From: JAHEEL01 sp963700375
GTDB taxonomy: Bacteria > Actinomycetota > Acidimicrobiia > Spongiisociales > UBA5794
Reading direction: 5' to 3'
Assembly: GCA_963700375.1 (NCBI GenBank)
Contig: CAVOXF010000002.1
Location: forward strand, 310,001-374,000
DNA length: 64,000 bases
Shown: positions 35,248 to 44,280 of the stretch, one piece after another
How positions within the stretch are numbered: position 1 is the stretch's first letter
Layout: each line of letters begins with the position of its first letter
Position numbers and translations under genes: made by a program
The notes under the pieces: model-generated
Told to the model about the DNA's origin: nothing
Database searches by the model: none
The model's input: the letters and a program-made list of their open reading frames with translations, nothing else

Positions 35248-36381
35248 ATGCCGAAACAGCCCAGCTTCACCATTGGGATCGAGGAGGAGTACTTCATCGT
35301 CGATCGGGAGACGCGCGATCTTGTCCCCGACATGCCGGACGGTCTGCTCGCCGCGTGCGAAGAGATCACTGAGGGGATGGTGAGTCCGGAGTTCATCCGC
35401 TCCCAGATCGAAGTCGGGACCCCCGTGAGCGGCACGGTCAAGGAGGCCGGGGCCCACCTCGCCCAACTACGCACCGATGTGGCGAACGTCGTTTCGGAAT
35501 ACGGTATGGCGATCATCTCGGCCTCGACCCACCCGTTCGCGGCCTGGGGGGCGCAACTTCACACGGACAAGGCGCAGTACAACATGCTCGCCGAAGCCCT
35601 CCAGGGTGTTGTCCGGCGCCTGCTGATCTGCGGAATGCATGTACACGTAGGGATCGAGGACGAGGACGTCCGCATCGACCTGATGAACCAGGTGCTCTAC
35701 TTCCTTCCCCACCTGCTCGCCCTCTCAACGTCCTCGCCGTTCTGGCATGGAGATGACACCGGCCTCAACTCGTATCGCACGGCCGTGTTCCGGACTCTGC
35801 CACGCACGGGGATGCCGGATGAGTTCCTTGATTGGAGCCACTACCAGCGCCACGCCCAGATCCTCGTGACCTCCGGCGTCATCGAGGACACGACGAAGCT
35901 CTGGTGGGACATCCGACCTTCCGGCCGGTATCCGACGCTCGAGATGCGCGCCACCGACATCGCGACCCGCCTCGATGACGGCATCACGCTCGCCGCCTTC
36001 TACGTATCTCTCTTGTCGATGCTCTGGAGGCTCCGGCAGGACAATCAGCGCTGGAGGGTCTATTCGCGGATGCTCCTCAAGGAGAACATCTGGCGAGCCC
36101 AGCGATACGGAATCTCCGAATCGTTGATCGACTTCGGGATCGGGAAGCTCGTCCCGATCCCGGAACTCGTCGAGGAAATGATCGAGCTCACTGCCGAGGA
36201 CGCTCGCCGCCTCGACTGTGTCGAGGAGATTGCGCACGTGCGGGAGATCCTGCGGCGTGGAACGAGCGCCGATCGCCAGCGCCTCGTCTACGAGGGCGCT
36301 CTCGCTTCGGGTGCAAGTGGACGTGAGGCGCTGATCGGCGTCGTCGACTTCCTCATCGAAGAGACGGTTGCCGGGCTATGA
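35248..36381 (+). CDS. Carboxylate-amine ligase, GCS2 family (YbdK-like)
   Basis: 377 residues, GCS2 fold. IGIEEEYFIVD at the N terminus, HVHVGIED and SGRYPTLEMRATD are the ATP/metal-binding blocks. Relatives have weak gamma-glutamylcysteine synthetase activity; in actinobacteria they are often of unknown role. ATG 35248 has GAGGAGG just upstream, although the frame is open back to 34927. NAD synthetase follows with an ATGA overlap, so the two are coupled. Confidence 0.92.
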   Translation: MPKQPSFTIGIEEEYFIVDRETRDLVPDMPDGLLAACEEITEGMVSPEFIRSQIEVGTPVSGTVKEAGAHLAQLRTDVANVVSEYGMAIISASTHPFAAWGAQLHTDKAQYNMLAEALQGVVRRLLICGMHVHVGIEDEDVRIDLMNQVLYFLPHLLALSTSSPFWHGDDTGLNSYRTAVFRTLPRTGMPDEFLDWSHYQRHAQILVTSGVIEDTTKLWWDIRPSGRYPTLEMRATDIATRLDDGITLAAFYVSLLSMLWRLRQDNQRWRVYSRMLLKENIWRAQRYGISESLIDFGIGKLVPIPELVEEMIELTAEDARRLDCVEEIAHVREILRRGTSADRQRLVYEGALASGASGREALIGVVDFLIEETVAGL

Positions 36382-38084
36382 AGACGATCAGGGTCGCCGG
36401 AGCACAGATCGATCTCACCGTCGGCGACCTCTCCGGAAACGAGGAGCGGATCCTCGAGGCGATGCGGTGGGCCGAGACCGCCGGCGCCGATGTCTTGGTT
36501 CTGCCGGAGCTCGCGATCTCCGGCTATCCGCCGGAGGACCTGGTTCTGCGCGAGGGCTTCGTCGAGGAGAACCTCGGTGTGCTGGAGCGCGTGGCGGAGG
36601 CCTCCGGCCGGTGTGCGGTGGTTGTGGGGTTTGTCGATCCACTGGACAGCGGCGTGATCGATGACGATTCGATGGAGCGCCGCGTCGCAAATGCCGCTGC
36701 CGTGCTCGCCGGTGGGCGGATTGTCGGCGTGTATCACAAGGAACTCCTGCCGAACTACGGCGTGTTCGACGAGGCCCGCTACTTCGCCGAGAGCCGGGAA
36801 CCGACGCGTCTGTGGGAGATCGGCGGGGTTGCCGCGGGGGTCTCGATCTGCGAGGACATCTGGTCGCCGGACGGACCACCGGCCCGGCAGGCTGCGGCGG
36901 GGGCGACCCTGCTCCTCAACCTGAATGGGTCTCCGTTCCATGCCGGGAAGGGTGCCGAGCGAGTGGCACTGCTGTCGGCCGAGGCCAAACGCAGCTCCGC
37001 GGCGATCGTCTACGTGAACTGCGTCGGAGGCCAGGACGAACTCGTCTTCGACGGGGACTCGATGGTGTTCGATGCCGAGGGCTCCCTCGTCTACCGGGCG
37101 CCGCAGTTCAACGAAGAACTCTTCGTCCTCGACCTGCCGGTCCCGTCCGACCGTGAGCGAAGTGCACACGCCGTTCCTGCGGTGGAACCGACCCCCGATC
37201 GGATGCCGCTCCCTACGCCGGGTTCGATTGACCGCCTCTCGGACGACGCCGCTGTCTATGAGGCATTGGTGACCGGCCTCCGCGACTACGTCACCAAGAA
37301 CGGCTTCAAGGAGGTCGTGATTGGATCATCCGGCGGAATCGACTCTGCGCTGGCAGCCACGGTTGCGGTCGACGCCCTCGGGCCCGGCGCCGTCCACACG
37401 ATCACGATGCCGTCGCGCTACTCGTCGAGGGGGTCGGTCGCCGACTCCAGGGCGCTCGCCGAGAACCTCGGATGCCGGTTCTCGGTGGTTCCGATCGAGA
37501 ACACCTTCGAATCGTTCCTCGAGACCCTCGACCCGCTCTTCCGCGGCACGCCGTCCGGCGTGGCCGAAGAGAATCTGCAGGCTCGGATCCGGGGGACGAT
37601 CCTGATGGGTGTGTCGAACAAGTTCGGCGGCATGGTTGTCGCCACCGGCAACAAGTCCGAGATGGCGGTCGGCTATGCCACGCTCTACGGCGACATGGCC
37701 GGCGGCTACGCCGTACTGAAGGATGTGTACAAGACGGTCGTCTATCGCCTCGCCCGCTGGAGGAATCGGCACGGTGTGGTGATTCCCCAGGAGATCATCG
37801 ACAAGGCCCCGTCTGCCGAACTCCGGCCGGATCAATTCGACACCGACTCGCTGCCGCCGTACGACGTCCTCGACTCGGTACTCGGCGAGTACATCGAGCG
37901 GGATCGGACCGTGAACGAGATCGCGTCCGAAGGATACGACCGGGAACTCGTGGCCCGGATCGGGCGTATGGTCGACCGCAACGAGTACAAGCGCCGGCAG
38001 GCGCCACCGGGTGTCAAGATCACCCGCAAGGGATTCGGCCGAGACCGGCGGCTACCGATCACGAATCGGTACCTCAGCCAATAG
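36378..38084 (+). CDS. nadE: Glutamine-dependent NAD+ synthetase
   Basis: 568 residues. N-terminal nitrilase-type glutaminase with E44, K121 and C158 (SICEDIW) as triad; C-terminal synthetase with SSGGIDS P-loop (317-323) and NKSEMAVGYATLYGD. It amidates nicotinate adenine dinucleotide with ammonia channelled from glutamine. The length and domain order fit the bacterial two-domain NadE. It overlaps the GCS2 gene by 4 nt; both use ATP to activate carboxylates, but a joint pathway is not evident. Confidence 0.97.
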   Translation: MKTIRVAGAQIDLTVGDLSGNEERILEAMRWAETAGADVLVLPELAISGYPPEDLVLREGFVEENLGVLERVAEASGRCAVVVGFVDPLDSGVIDDDSMERRVANAAAVLAGGRIVGVYHKELLPNYGVFDEARYFAESREPTRLWEIGGVAAGVSICEDIWSPDGPPARQAAAGATLLLNLNGSPFHAGKGAERVALLSAEAKRSSAAIVYVNCVGGQDELVFDGDSMVFDAEGSLVYRAPQFNEELFVLDLPVPSDRERSAHAVPAVEPTPDRMPLPTPGSIDRLSDDAAVYEALVTGLRDYVTKNGFKEVVIGSSGGIDSALAATVAVDALGPGAVHTITMPSRYSSRGSVADSRALAENLGCRFSVVPIENTFESFLETLDPLFRGTPSGVAEENLQARIRGTILMGVSNKFGGMVVATGNKSEMAVGYATLYGDMAGGYAVLKDVYKTVVYRLARWRNRHGVVIPQEIIDKAPSAELRPDQFDTDSLPPYDVLDSVLGEYIERDRTVNEIASEGYDRELVARIGRMVDRNEYKRRQAPPGVKITRKGFGRDRRLPITNRYLSQ

Positions 38085-38149
38085 CGGCCGGCAACCGACC
38101 GAACGACCGCCGCGATGGGGCACCAACCAGACAGCCGACAGGAGGAAGC

Positions 38150-39022
38150 GTGACCGATTCGAGAGATTCGGGTTCGGCGACCCCGGATATCGAGACGATG
38201 GTCCTCGGCGAAGCCCGAGCCGTGAACGCAGCAGAACACCCAACGACGCGACGCAGCCTGGTCGGCCAACTGCGCTCGCTCGGCGTGACTGAGGGCATGA
38301 CCCTGATCGTGCATTCCTCGCTGTCCGCGATCGGGTGGGTCGCAGGAGGATCCCAGGCGGTGATCGAAGCGCTGATCGAGGCGGTGGGGGAGGAGGGCAC
38401 GCTGGTCATGCCCGCCCACTCGAGCGGCCTGTCCGAACCGTCGGTGTGGCAGCACCCGCCGGTCCCCGAATCGTGGTGGCAGACGATCCGGGACGAGACG
38501 CCGGCCTATGACCCGGTCGTGACGCCGTCGCGGCTCATGGGGGCCGTCGCCGAGGGATTCCGTACCTACCCGGGAGTCCTGAGAAGCAGCCATCCTCAAG
38601 TCTCATTCGCGGCGCGCGGCCCCCACGCCGCGTTCGTGGTTGACAACCACTCTCTGGAGCACCCACTCGGCGAGGGTTCGCCGCTCGGCCGCCTGTACGA
38701 CCTCGACGCCCAAATCCTGCTCCTCGGCGTCGACCACGCGAACAACACGATGCTCCACCTCGCCGAGTACCGCGCGGACTATCCGGGCAAGGAGTGGACG
38801 AATCAGGGGGCGCCGGTGACCGTCGGCGGCGAGCGACGCTGGGTCATGTTCGAGGATCTCGAAGGGGTCAGCGACGACTTCGTGGAGATCGGGAACGACT
38901 TCGCTGCGACCGGCGCCGAACGACGACAGCAGGTCGGCAGCGGAGAGGCCCGCCTCGTTGGCGTGAGGCCGCTTGTCGACTTCGCGGTCGACTGGATGAC
39001 GGTCCACCGAACGGAGTCGTAG
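38150..39022 (+). CDS. Aminoglycoside N(3)-acetyltransferase family protein
   Basis: 290 residues from GTG 38150, which has GGAGGAA 4 nt before it. VHSSLSAIGWVAGG near the N terminus, SSHPQVSFAARGP and HPLGEGSPLGRLYDLD are the antibiotic_NAT (AAC(3)) blocks. The family includes resistance enzymes and chromosomal proteins such as YokD with other amines as substrate. It lies among housekeeping genes with no mobile DNA, so clinical-type resistance should not be inferred. Confidence 0.9.
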   Translation: MTDSRDSGSATPDIETMVLGEARAVNAAEHPTTRRSLVGQLRSLGVTEGMTLIVHSSLSAIGWVAGGSQAVIEALIEAVGEEGTLVMPAHSSGLSEPSVWQHPPVPESWWQTIRDETPAYDPVVTPSRLMGAVAEGFRTYPGVLRSSHPQVSFAARGPHAAFVVDNHSLEHPLGEGSPLGRLYDLDAQILLLGVDHANNTMLHLAEYRADYPGKEWTNQGAPVTVGGERRWVMFEDLEGVSDDFVEIGNDFAATGAERRQQVGSGEARLVGVRPLVDFAVDWMTVHRTES

Positions 39023-39089
39023 CGACCTCGCGAGGAGGTTCGACGCGACATCGACCACCGCAGCTGGACGATGAAGCACGACGAGCCTC

Positions 39090-39095
39090 TACTCT
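39090..39095 (+). promoter_or_regulatory. -10 box TACTCT (leaderless)
   Basis: TACTCT ends 6 nt before ATG 39102; no ribosome-binding site is present. Confidence 0.6.
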
Positions 39096-39101
39096 TGACG
39101 T

Positions 39102-39938
39102 ATGGCTGTTCTTGGATCTGTCCTCATCGACGGCGTGCCGTCAGACGCCGAGCACGCCGCGATCTCGGTCTTCGACATCGGCTTCCAGCGCGGCTACGGC
39201 TGCTTCGAGGCGATGCGTGCCTACGACGGAACGGTGTTCCGCCTGGACCAGCACCTCACGCGCCTCGAGATGAGCGCCACCAAGCTGCGGTTGCCGGTGC
39301 CCAACCGCGACACCATCGCCGAATGGTGCCGTTCCATCGCCGCCGAGGCCGGCGACTCTGTGGTGCGCGTCTTCATCTCTGGCGGCGTCGACCCGTACCG
39401 GCCGGGCACCGATTCGAAGATCGTCGTGTTCGCCGAGTCGGTCCATCCCGGACCCGTGACTATGCGCCTTCAGTCGCGGATCGCTCCGTGGCACAGTGAC
39501 GGCGACTGGTTCGAGCTCACCGGGGCGAAGGCGCTCTCCTATGGCTTCAACCTCGCGGCGACCGTCGCCGCCCGGCAGGACGGATTCGACGATGCGCTCC
39601 TCCTCGGTCGCGGTGGACACGTGCTCGAGGGCCCCACGTTCTCGGTCGGCTGGATCAGCAATGGGGTCCTGTTCACACCGGGACTCGACCTCGGGATCCT
39701 CGAATCGATCACGCGGTGCACCGCCATCGAGGTCGCGGAGCGGGTCGGCATCGAAGTGCGCGAGGGGGTCTACGACATCGGCATGGTCAACGCCGCAGAC
39801 GAAGTGATGGCGATGTCGACGGTGCGCGAGATCAAAGGCATCTCGCATATCGACGATCGGCTCTTCCAACCCGGCCCGGGAACTGCAGCTCTCCAGGAGG
39901 GGTTTCGGGCAATGGTGGCGGAGGAGGTCGGCTCGTGA
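39102..39938 (+). CDS. Class IV PLP enzyme (aminodeoxychorismate lyase / branched-chain aminotransferase fold)
   Basis: 278 residues. ISVFDIGFQRGYGCFEAMRAYDG at the N terminus and TGAKALSYGFNLAA with the PLP lysine mark fold type IV. EGPTFSVGWISNG is the cofactor-phosphate region. Members are PabC, IlvE or D-amino-acid transaminases; the short length and FEAMRAYDG form fit PabC-like enzymes, but the substrate is uncertain. The start is defined by a leaderless promoter. A small unknown gene overlaps its stop. Confidence 0.9.
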   Translation: MAVLGSVLIDGVPSDAEHAAISVFDIGFQRGYGCFEAMRAYDGTVFRLDQHLTRLEMSATKLRLPVPNRDTIAEWCRSIAAEAGDSVVRVFISGGVDPYRPGTDSKIVVFAESVHPGPVTMRLQSRIAPWHSDGDWFELTGAKALSYGFNLAATVAARQDGFDDALLLGRGGHVLEGPTFSVGWISNGVLFTPGLDLGILESITRCTAIEVAERVGIEVREGVYDIGMVNAADEVMAMSTVREIKGISHIDDRLFQPGPGTAALQEGFRAMVAEEVGS

Positions 39939-40360
39939 GCCTTGCTCTTGTCTTCGCGATCGACGACCTGTACCGAGATGTGGTCATGGACCCGGACCGC
40001 TGGGGCGATGAGGCATACGCCGAATGGCTGGAGAACGTGGCGATCGACGCCCGTTCGATCGACAAGGCGAGCGCCCGCTCGCTGCGTCGGGCCGTTGGCA
40101 TGGCGGGCAAGCTTCAGCGGTTCTGGTCGTCGCCGGACGCCGACCGCTACCGGGCGGAGACTTCCTGGGAGACCCGTGTCGACCTTGCCGTCGGCATCCC
40201 GGCGTGGCGACCCGGCCTCGAACTCGCGGAGCACGCATTCGGACAGTCTCCCTCTCAGGAGGGCTTCGATGAGGTGTGTCGTCGGTTCCGTGTGGTCAAC
40301 GGTGTGCCATGGATGAACGGCGTCGACTACGAAGCGTGGGTCGCTGGCGACACCCGGTGA
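39935..40360 (+). CDS. Hypothetical protein coupled to the class IV PLP gene
   Basis: 141 residues from GTG 39935, whose GTGA overlaps the preceding stop. No domain recognised; predicted soluble and largely helical (RRAVGMAGKLQRFWSSPDADRYR). It ends in MNGVDYEAWVAGD. Coupling suggests a function with the PLP enzyme, nothing more can be said. Confidence 0.72.
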   Translation: MSLALVFAIDDLYRDVVMDPDRWGDEAYAEWLENVAIDARSIDKASARSLRRAVGMAGKLQRFWSSPDADRYRAETSWETRVDLAVGIPAWRPGLELAEHAFGQSPSQEGFDEVCRRFRVVNGVPWMNGVDYEAWVAGDTR

Positions 40361-40369
40361 TCCAGCCGG

Positions 40370-40375
40370 TAGAAT
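40370..40375 (+). promoter_or_regulatory. -10 box TAGAAT (leaderless lipoprotein transcript)
   Basis: TAGAAT ends 8 nt before ATG 40384. Confidence 0.6.
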
Positions 40376-40383
40376 CGGTGGCG

Positions 40384-40890
40384 ATGCCGTCGAAGACCCT
40401 CCTCATAATTGCAGTGGCGATGGTCATCGCTTCGTGTTCGTCTTCGAGTGAGACAACGACCACCACGGCACCGACGACGACATCGACCACCACCACGGTT
40501 CCAACGACCACGACGACCACGACCGTGGCCACCACTTCGACGGTTCCTCAGGAGCCTCTTCCGTTCCCGGAGTACCGGATCGTCGAGCGCATCGTCGTTC
40601 CCGAGACGGGCGATACCGTTGTGCTGTTGCTCGACCCGGCCTCGTACACCAGCCTCTCCGATCTCGACCTCTATGAGGTGATCGCAGATGCGAGCGATCG
40701 GTTCCCCCCGATCCTCATCGCCCATGTCGTCGACTCGCCCGAAGCCGCAGAAGCCGTGCTCCTCGAAGAACCTGATGAAGCCCAGCAACGCATCCTCGAA
40801 GCCAGCTACCTGGCCAGGCTCGAAGACGGCTTCCGCATCGTGTACCTGGGGCCATTCGAGGAGTCGGGCACTGTGGTGCTGGGTTCGTAG
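40384..40890 (+). CDS. Thr-linked lipoprotein, hypothetical
   Basis: 168 residues. Signal peptide with lipobox VIASC, then about 40 residues almost only Thr with Ser/Pro/Val, then a compact domain of about 110 residues (PEYRIVERIVVPETGDTVVLLLDP to FRIVYLGPFEESGTVVLGS) that I do not recognise. Same architecture as the lipoproteins at 7379 and 20486. The long Thr linker probably spans the wall and may be glycosylated; that is inference. Confidence 0.78.
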   Translation: MPSKTLLIIAVAMVIASCSSSSETTTTTAPTTTSTTTTVPTTTTTTTVATTSTVPQEPLPFPEYRIVERIVVPETGDTVVLLLDPASYTSLSDLDLYEVIADASDRFPPILIAHVVDSPEAAEAVLLEEPDEAQQRILEASYLARLEDGFRIVYLGPFEESGTVVLGS

Positions 40891-41024
40891 AGGGTTGCCG
40901 GGCGCCAGTCCTGGTTGGACCTCATCCTCGGCAGTAAGGCCCCCAGAGTGACAGCGTCGTGGCCGGCGCTCGTCGGCGTCTGTCCGTCCTGCAGCAGGGG
41001 AACGGCTACTCGGATCTCCGGTTG

Positions 41025-42434
41025 CTACAACAGCAGCGTTGCGGTGGCCAAGAACACGCCGAAACCGACGCCGTCGGTGATCATGGTGAGAAAGATGTTT
41101 GATGCCATCGCTGGATCGAATCCGAAGCGGCGAAGGATGAGAGGTATCGAAGACCCGGCGAGGGCGGCCGTAGCGAAACCGATCATCATCGAGACGAAGA
41201 TGATCGCTGCCATCTGACCGGCCGTGACGTGTCCGGAGTCGCCCGGGAACACCCCGACCGCCATCGCTGCAAGCAGCGATCCGAGACACGCGATGATCAC
41301 ACCGCGCGTCAAGCCAACTGCGAGTTCGCGCCTGACCGCACGCCATTCGCGGCCGCGCGGCAGATCTCCGACTGCGATGGATCTGATCGTGACCGCGATC
41401 GCCTGGGCACCGCTGTTGCCCGACAAGCCGGCAACGAGCGGCATGAAGGCCGCGAGGATCGCGAACTCGGAGAGCGTGTCTGCGAAGAGCGAGATCACGA
41501 AGACCGTCACAAATCCCGCAAGGAGGTTGAAGATGTTCCAGGGGAGCCGCATGCGAACCGACTGCGCCACCGGGGTGAAGACGTTCTCGGCCTCGCCGGC
41601 ACCAAACATGACCGCCATGTCTTCGCCGGCTTCTGCCTGAATCGCATCGAGAGCCTCGGAGATCTTGACCATCCCCACGAGGGCACCGTCGTCGTCTGTG
41701 ACGGGGATCGCCAGCAGGTGGTAGCGCTGTATCAACTCTGCAACGACTTCACGGTCGGTCGATGGCTTGACCGTCACGGGATCGGCCAGCATCACATCTT
41801 CGAGCGAGTGTCCCGGTCGAGCGAACACGAGTTCGCGGAAGGACACAACTCCGCGAAGGATGTTGCGGTCGTCGGTGACGTAGACGTAGGCGAGATTCGA
41901 TCCGAGTTGGTCGTGAAGGCGCCGCAGGGCCTCGATCGACTCACCCGCCGTGAGCCCAGCCGGGAGGGCGGCGAAGTCGGTGGTCATCATGCCGCCGGCC
42001 GTGTCGGCGGCGTACGCGAGGAGATTGAGGATCCTGGTCGCCGCCTCCTTGTCGAGGGCCGCGAGAACGGCGGTGCGTTCATCTGGTTCGAGAGCGGCGA
42101 TCAGGTCAGCGGCCTGGTCGGCGTCCATCATCGAGATCATTTCGGCCGCACGAGCGGGGCGAATGGTCTCAAGGACGTCGGCTGCAGCCTCCGGACGCAT
42201 CTCATCGAGGACGTCGCCCGCATCGTCCGGGTCCAGATCCTTCAGAAGGTCGGCAGCACCCTCCTCCTCCAACGCCTCCAGGATGTCGGCAGCGTTTTCC
42301 GGTGTGGATTCGGCGAGTTCTTCCCACTCGTCCTGATGCGCGTCGAGATAGGCCTCGGCCTCGTCGGGGCGCCGACGGGCGAGGTCGAGGAGCGTCTCGG
42401 TGACGTTGCGCGGGCGCGGAAATCTGAGGCGCAT
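41025..42434 (-). CDS. mgtE: Magnesium transporter MgtE
   Basis: 469 residues with the full MgtE layout: acidic helical N domain (about 1-135), two CBS domains (about 140-265), a plug helix and five transmembrane helices (about 290-469) including GLSGNSGAQAIAVTIRS and the AMASNIFLTMITDGVGF segment that lines the Mg2+ pore. The cytosolic domains close the channel at high Mg2+. A hairpin region at 42488-42540 lies between selD and this gene. Confidence 0.97.
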   Translation of the reverse strand: MRLRFPRPRNVTETLLDLARRRPDEAEAYLDAHQDEWEELAESTPENAADILEALEEEGAADLLKDLDPDDAGDVLDEMRPEAAADVLETIRPARAAEMISMMDADQAADLIAALEPDERTAVLAALDKEAATRILNLLAYAADTAGGMMTTDFAALPAGLTAGESIEALRRLHDQLGSNLAYVYVTDDRNILRGVVSFRELVFARPGHSLEDVMLADPVTVKPSTDREVVAELIQRYHLLAIPVTDDDGALVGMVKISEALDAIQAEAGEDMAVMFGAGEAENVFTPVAQSVRMRLPWNIFNLLAGFVTVFVISLFADTLSEFAILAAFMPLVAGLSGNSGAQAIAVTIRSIAVGDLPRGREWRAVRRELAVGLTRGVIIACLGSLLAAMAVGVFPGDSGHVTAGQMAAIIFVSMMIGFATAALAGSSIPLILRRFGFDPAMASNIFLTMITDGVGFGVFLATATLLL

Positions 42435-42487
42435 GATGCACGCAGCCTATCGCTCGACGGTTCGAGGCGAATTCACCCCTGAAATGG

Positions 42488-42540
42488 GCATGCCCCCACG
42501 GGGGGAGAGGGGGCATGCGCAGTCGGTCGAGTCGACCGAC
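42488..42540 (-). terminator. Double hairpin between selD and mgtE
   Basis: GCATGCCCCC and GGGGGCATGC (42488-42518) form a perfect 10-bp stem; next to it GTCGGTCGA-G-TCGACCGAC (42522-42540) is a perfect palindrome. Lying 50 nt past the selD stop, they probably terminate selD. A leader-RNA role for mgtE is possible but I do not recognise a known Mg2+ riboswitch. Confidence 0.65.
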
Positions 42541-42590
42541 GAGACCTTCAGCGTAGCAAACGGATTCGGGAGACGGCCCGTCGGCAGTGA

Positions 42591-43637
42591 CTATCGAACA
42601 GTGATCAGAAGGTCGGGCGTTGCCGGTTCGATCCGACCGACAACCGCGGCGAGATCTCCACCGGCGGTGATCGCCGCAACGAGCGGCGGGAGATTCGATT
42701 CGGCGACGGCCAGCAGAAGGCCACCGCTGGTCTGTGCGTCGGCCAGCAACGTGCGCACATCCGACGAGGTGTCACCGAAGTCGATGGCACCCTCCACCGA
42801 TCGCAAGTTGCGTCTGGTGCCCCCGGGCACGTTGCCGGTGGCCGCACAATCGAGAGCGCCCTCGAGGACCGGGATCGCCGCGGCGGTCAGCACGGCCGAT
42901 GCCACGCTGGCCCGCAGCATCTCGACGAGGTGGCCGAGAAGGCCGAATCCGGTGACATCGGTTCCGGCCCGCACACCGGCATCGACGGCGGCGCGGGATG
43001 CCGACGCGTTCAGCCTTCGCATGGAGGTGATCGCCGCTTCCTGTGCTCTGGTCGAGGCGACACCGTTCTTGATCGCCGTCGAGACGAGGCCGGTACCGAG
43101 CGCCTTGGTGAGGACCAGGGCATCACCGGGGCGGGCAGCATCGTTGGTGATCATGCGATCGGGATGAACGGTGCCGGTAATGGCGAACCCGAACTTCGGG
43201 GTTCGGTCGTCGATCGAGTGACCGCCGACCAGCGTGCATCGCGCCTCGGTCAGCACCTCGGCCGCACCATCGATGACGTCGGCCGCAACGCTCCACGGCA
43301 ATTCGTCTCTCGGCCACGAGAGGAGCTGAAGTGCGGTCAGTGGCATCCCGCCCATGGCGTAGACGTCGGAGAGCGCGTTGGCGGCTGCGATGCGACCCCA
43401 CTCCGCCGGGTCGTCGACGATCGGGGTGAAGAAATCAACGGTTTGGACGAGTGCGAGGTCGTCCGAGAGGCGATAGACGGCGGCGTCGTCCGACCCGGGG
43501 ATCCCAACGAGGAGGTCCGGGTGTTGCGTGACCTCGGTTCCGGGCAAACGGCGCAGAACCTGCGCCAGCTCGTCAGCGCCGAGCTTGCATGCTCAGCCGG
43601 ATCCGTGGCTGTACGACGTGAGGCGGATGAAGTCCAT
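42591..43637 (-). CDS. selD: Selenide, water dikinase (selenophosphate synthetase), itself a selenoprotein with Sec15 encoded by TGA
   Basis: 348 residues from ATG 43637 if TGA at 43595-43593 is read as selenocysteine. The N terminus then reads MDFIRLTSYSHGSG-U-ACKLGADEL, matching the family pattern HGAG-C/U-xCK in which C/U is the catalytic nucleophile. Downstream come GSDDAAVYRL, VDFFTPIVDDPAEWGRIAAANALSDVYAMGG, TGFGLLGH and DAQTSGGLL, all SelD hallmarks. It makes selenophosphate from selenide and ATP for Sec synthesis. A hairpin with a GUU loop lies 33 nt after the TGA. Without readthrough the first usable start is TTG 43547, which would remove the entire active-site loop, so a standard gene caller would truncate it. 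A tRNA-Sec gene occurs at 63046. Confidence 0.95.
43550..43595 (-). promoter_or_regulatory. SECIS-like element of selD with recoded TGA
   Basis: TGA 43595-43593 is followed after 26 nt by a perfect 7-bp stem GGCGCAG/CTGCGCC with loop GTT (43566-43550). Loop start is 33 nt from the TGA and the first loop base is G, within the published limits for bacterial SECIS elements as I remember them. Confidence 0.75.
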
Positions 43638-43681
43638 TCCAGGCATCGTAGCCCCGGCCGCTTGCGGGGGACGCGGCGGCG

Positions 43682-44131
43682 ATGCAGACTCCAGGCATGG
43701 TCGACACCACCCGGCAACGTCTCGACGCCATTTCCCGATCCGTCGGTATCGGGTCTCTGAAGCGCCACGTCTTCCTCTGCGCGGACCAGTCCGTCCCGCG
43801 CTGTTCGACGGCGGAGGAGAGCCGCGAGGTCTGGCGGCATCTGAAGCGACGCCTCAAGGATCTGGAACTGGCGTCGGCCCCGGCGCCATGGCGCGGGGTC
43901 GATCTCGACGATCCTCCACCCGACAACGGCGGGAACGGAGGCGAGATCCTCCGTTCCAAGGTGGATTGCTTCCGGATCTGCGAGCGCGGCCCGATCGCCG
44001 TGACCTACCCGGACGGGGTCTGGTACCACTCGGTAACCATCGACGTAATGGACCGCATCATCGATGAGCACCTGATCGGGGGAGTGCCCGTGGCGGAATA
44101 TGTGTTTGCGGTGGACCGGATGGGTGCCTAG
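43682..44131 (+). CDS. (2Fe-2S) ferredoxin, thioredoxin-like fold
   Basis: 149 residues. RHVFLCADQSVPRC contributes the first two Cys and KVDCFRICERGPIAVTYPDGVWY the second two; this is the thioredoxin-like 2Fe-2S ferredoxin pattern with the ending IIDEHLIGGVPVAEYVF. Proteins of this group donate electrons in diverse anabolic reactions. It diverges from selD with 44 nt between starts. ATG 43697 is an alternative start five residues in. Confidence 0.92.
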   Translation: MQTPGMVDTTRQRLDAISRSVGIGSLKRHVFLCADQSVPRCSTAEESREVWRHLKRRLKDLELASAPAPWRGVDLDDPPPDNGGNGGEILRSKVDCFRICERGPIAVTYPDGVWYHSVTIDVMDRIIDEHLIGGVPVAEYVFAVDRMGA

Positions 44132-44280
44132 CTGCCGGCTGCCAGCCCGAACTCGTCGGCGGAGGCTTGTCCCCTCGGCCGAAGGAAGGCGGGACGCGGA
44201 GGACCGTCAGCGATGACGCAGGGGGGCTGAGGGAGCTCGGACCGTTGCGGTGAGGCCCGCCGAGCTTCCTTGCTGGTAGC

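Noticed and set aside
38150..39022. Acquired aminoglycoside resistance gene
   Set aside because: Base composition and context match the chromosome; the family has many non-resistance members.
43550..43595. SelD starting at TTG 43547 as an ordinary Cys-less protein
   Set aside because: Would delete the conserved catalytic loop that is clearly encoded upstream in the same frame across the TGA.
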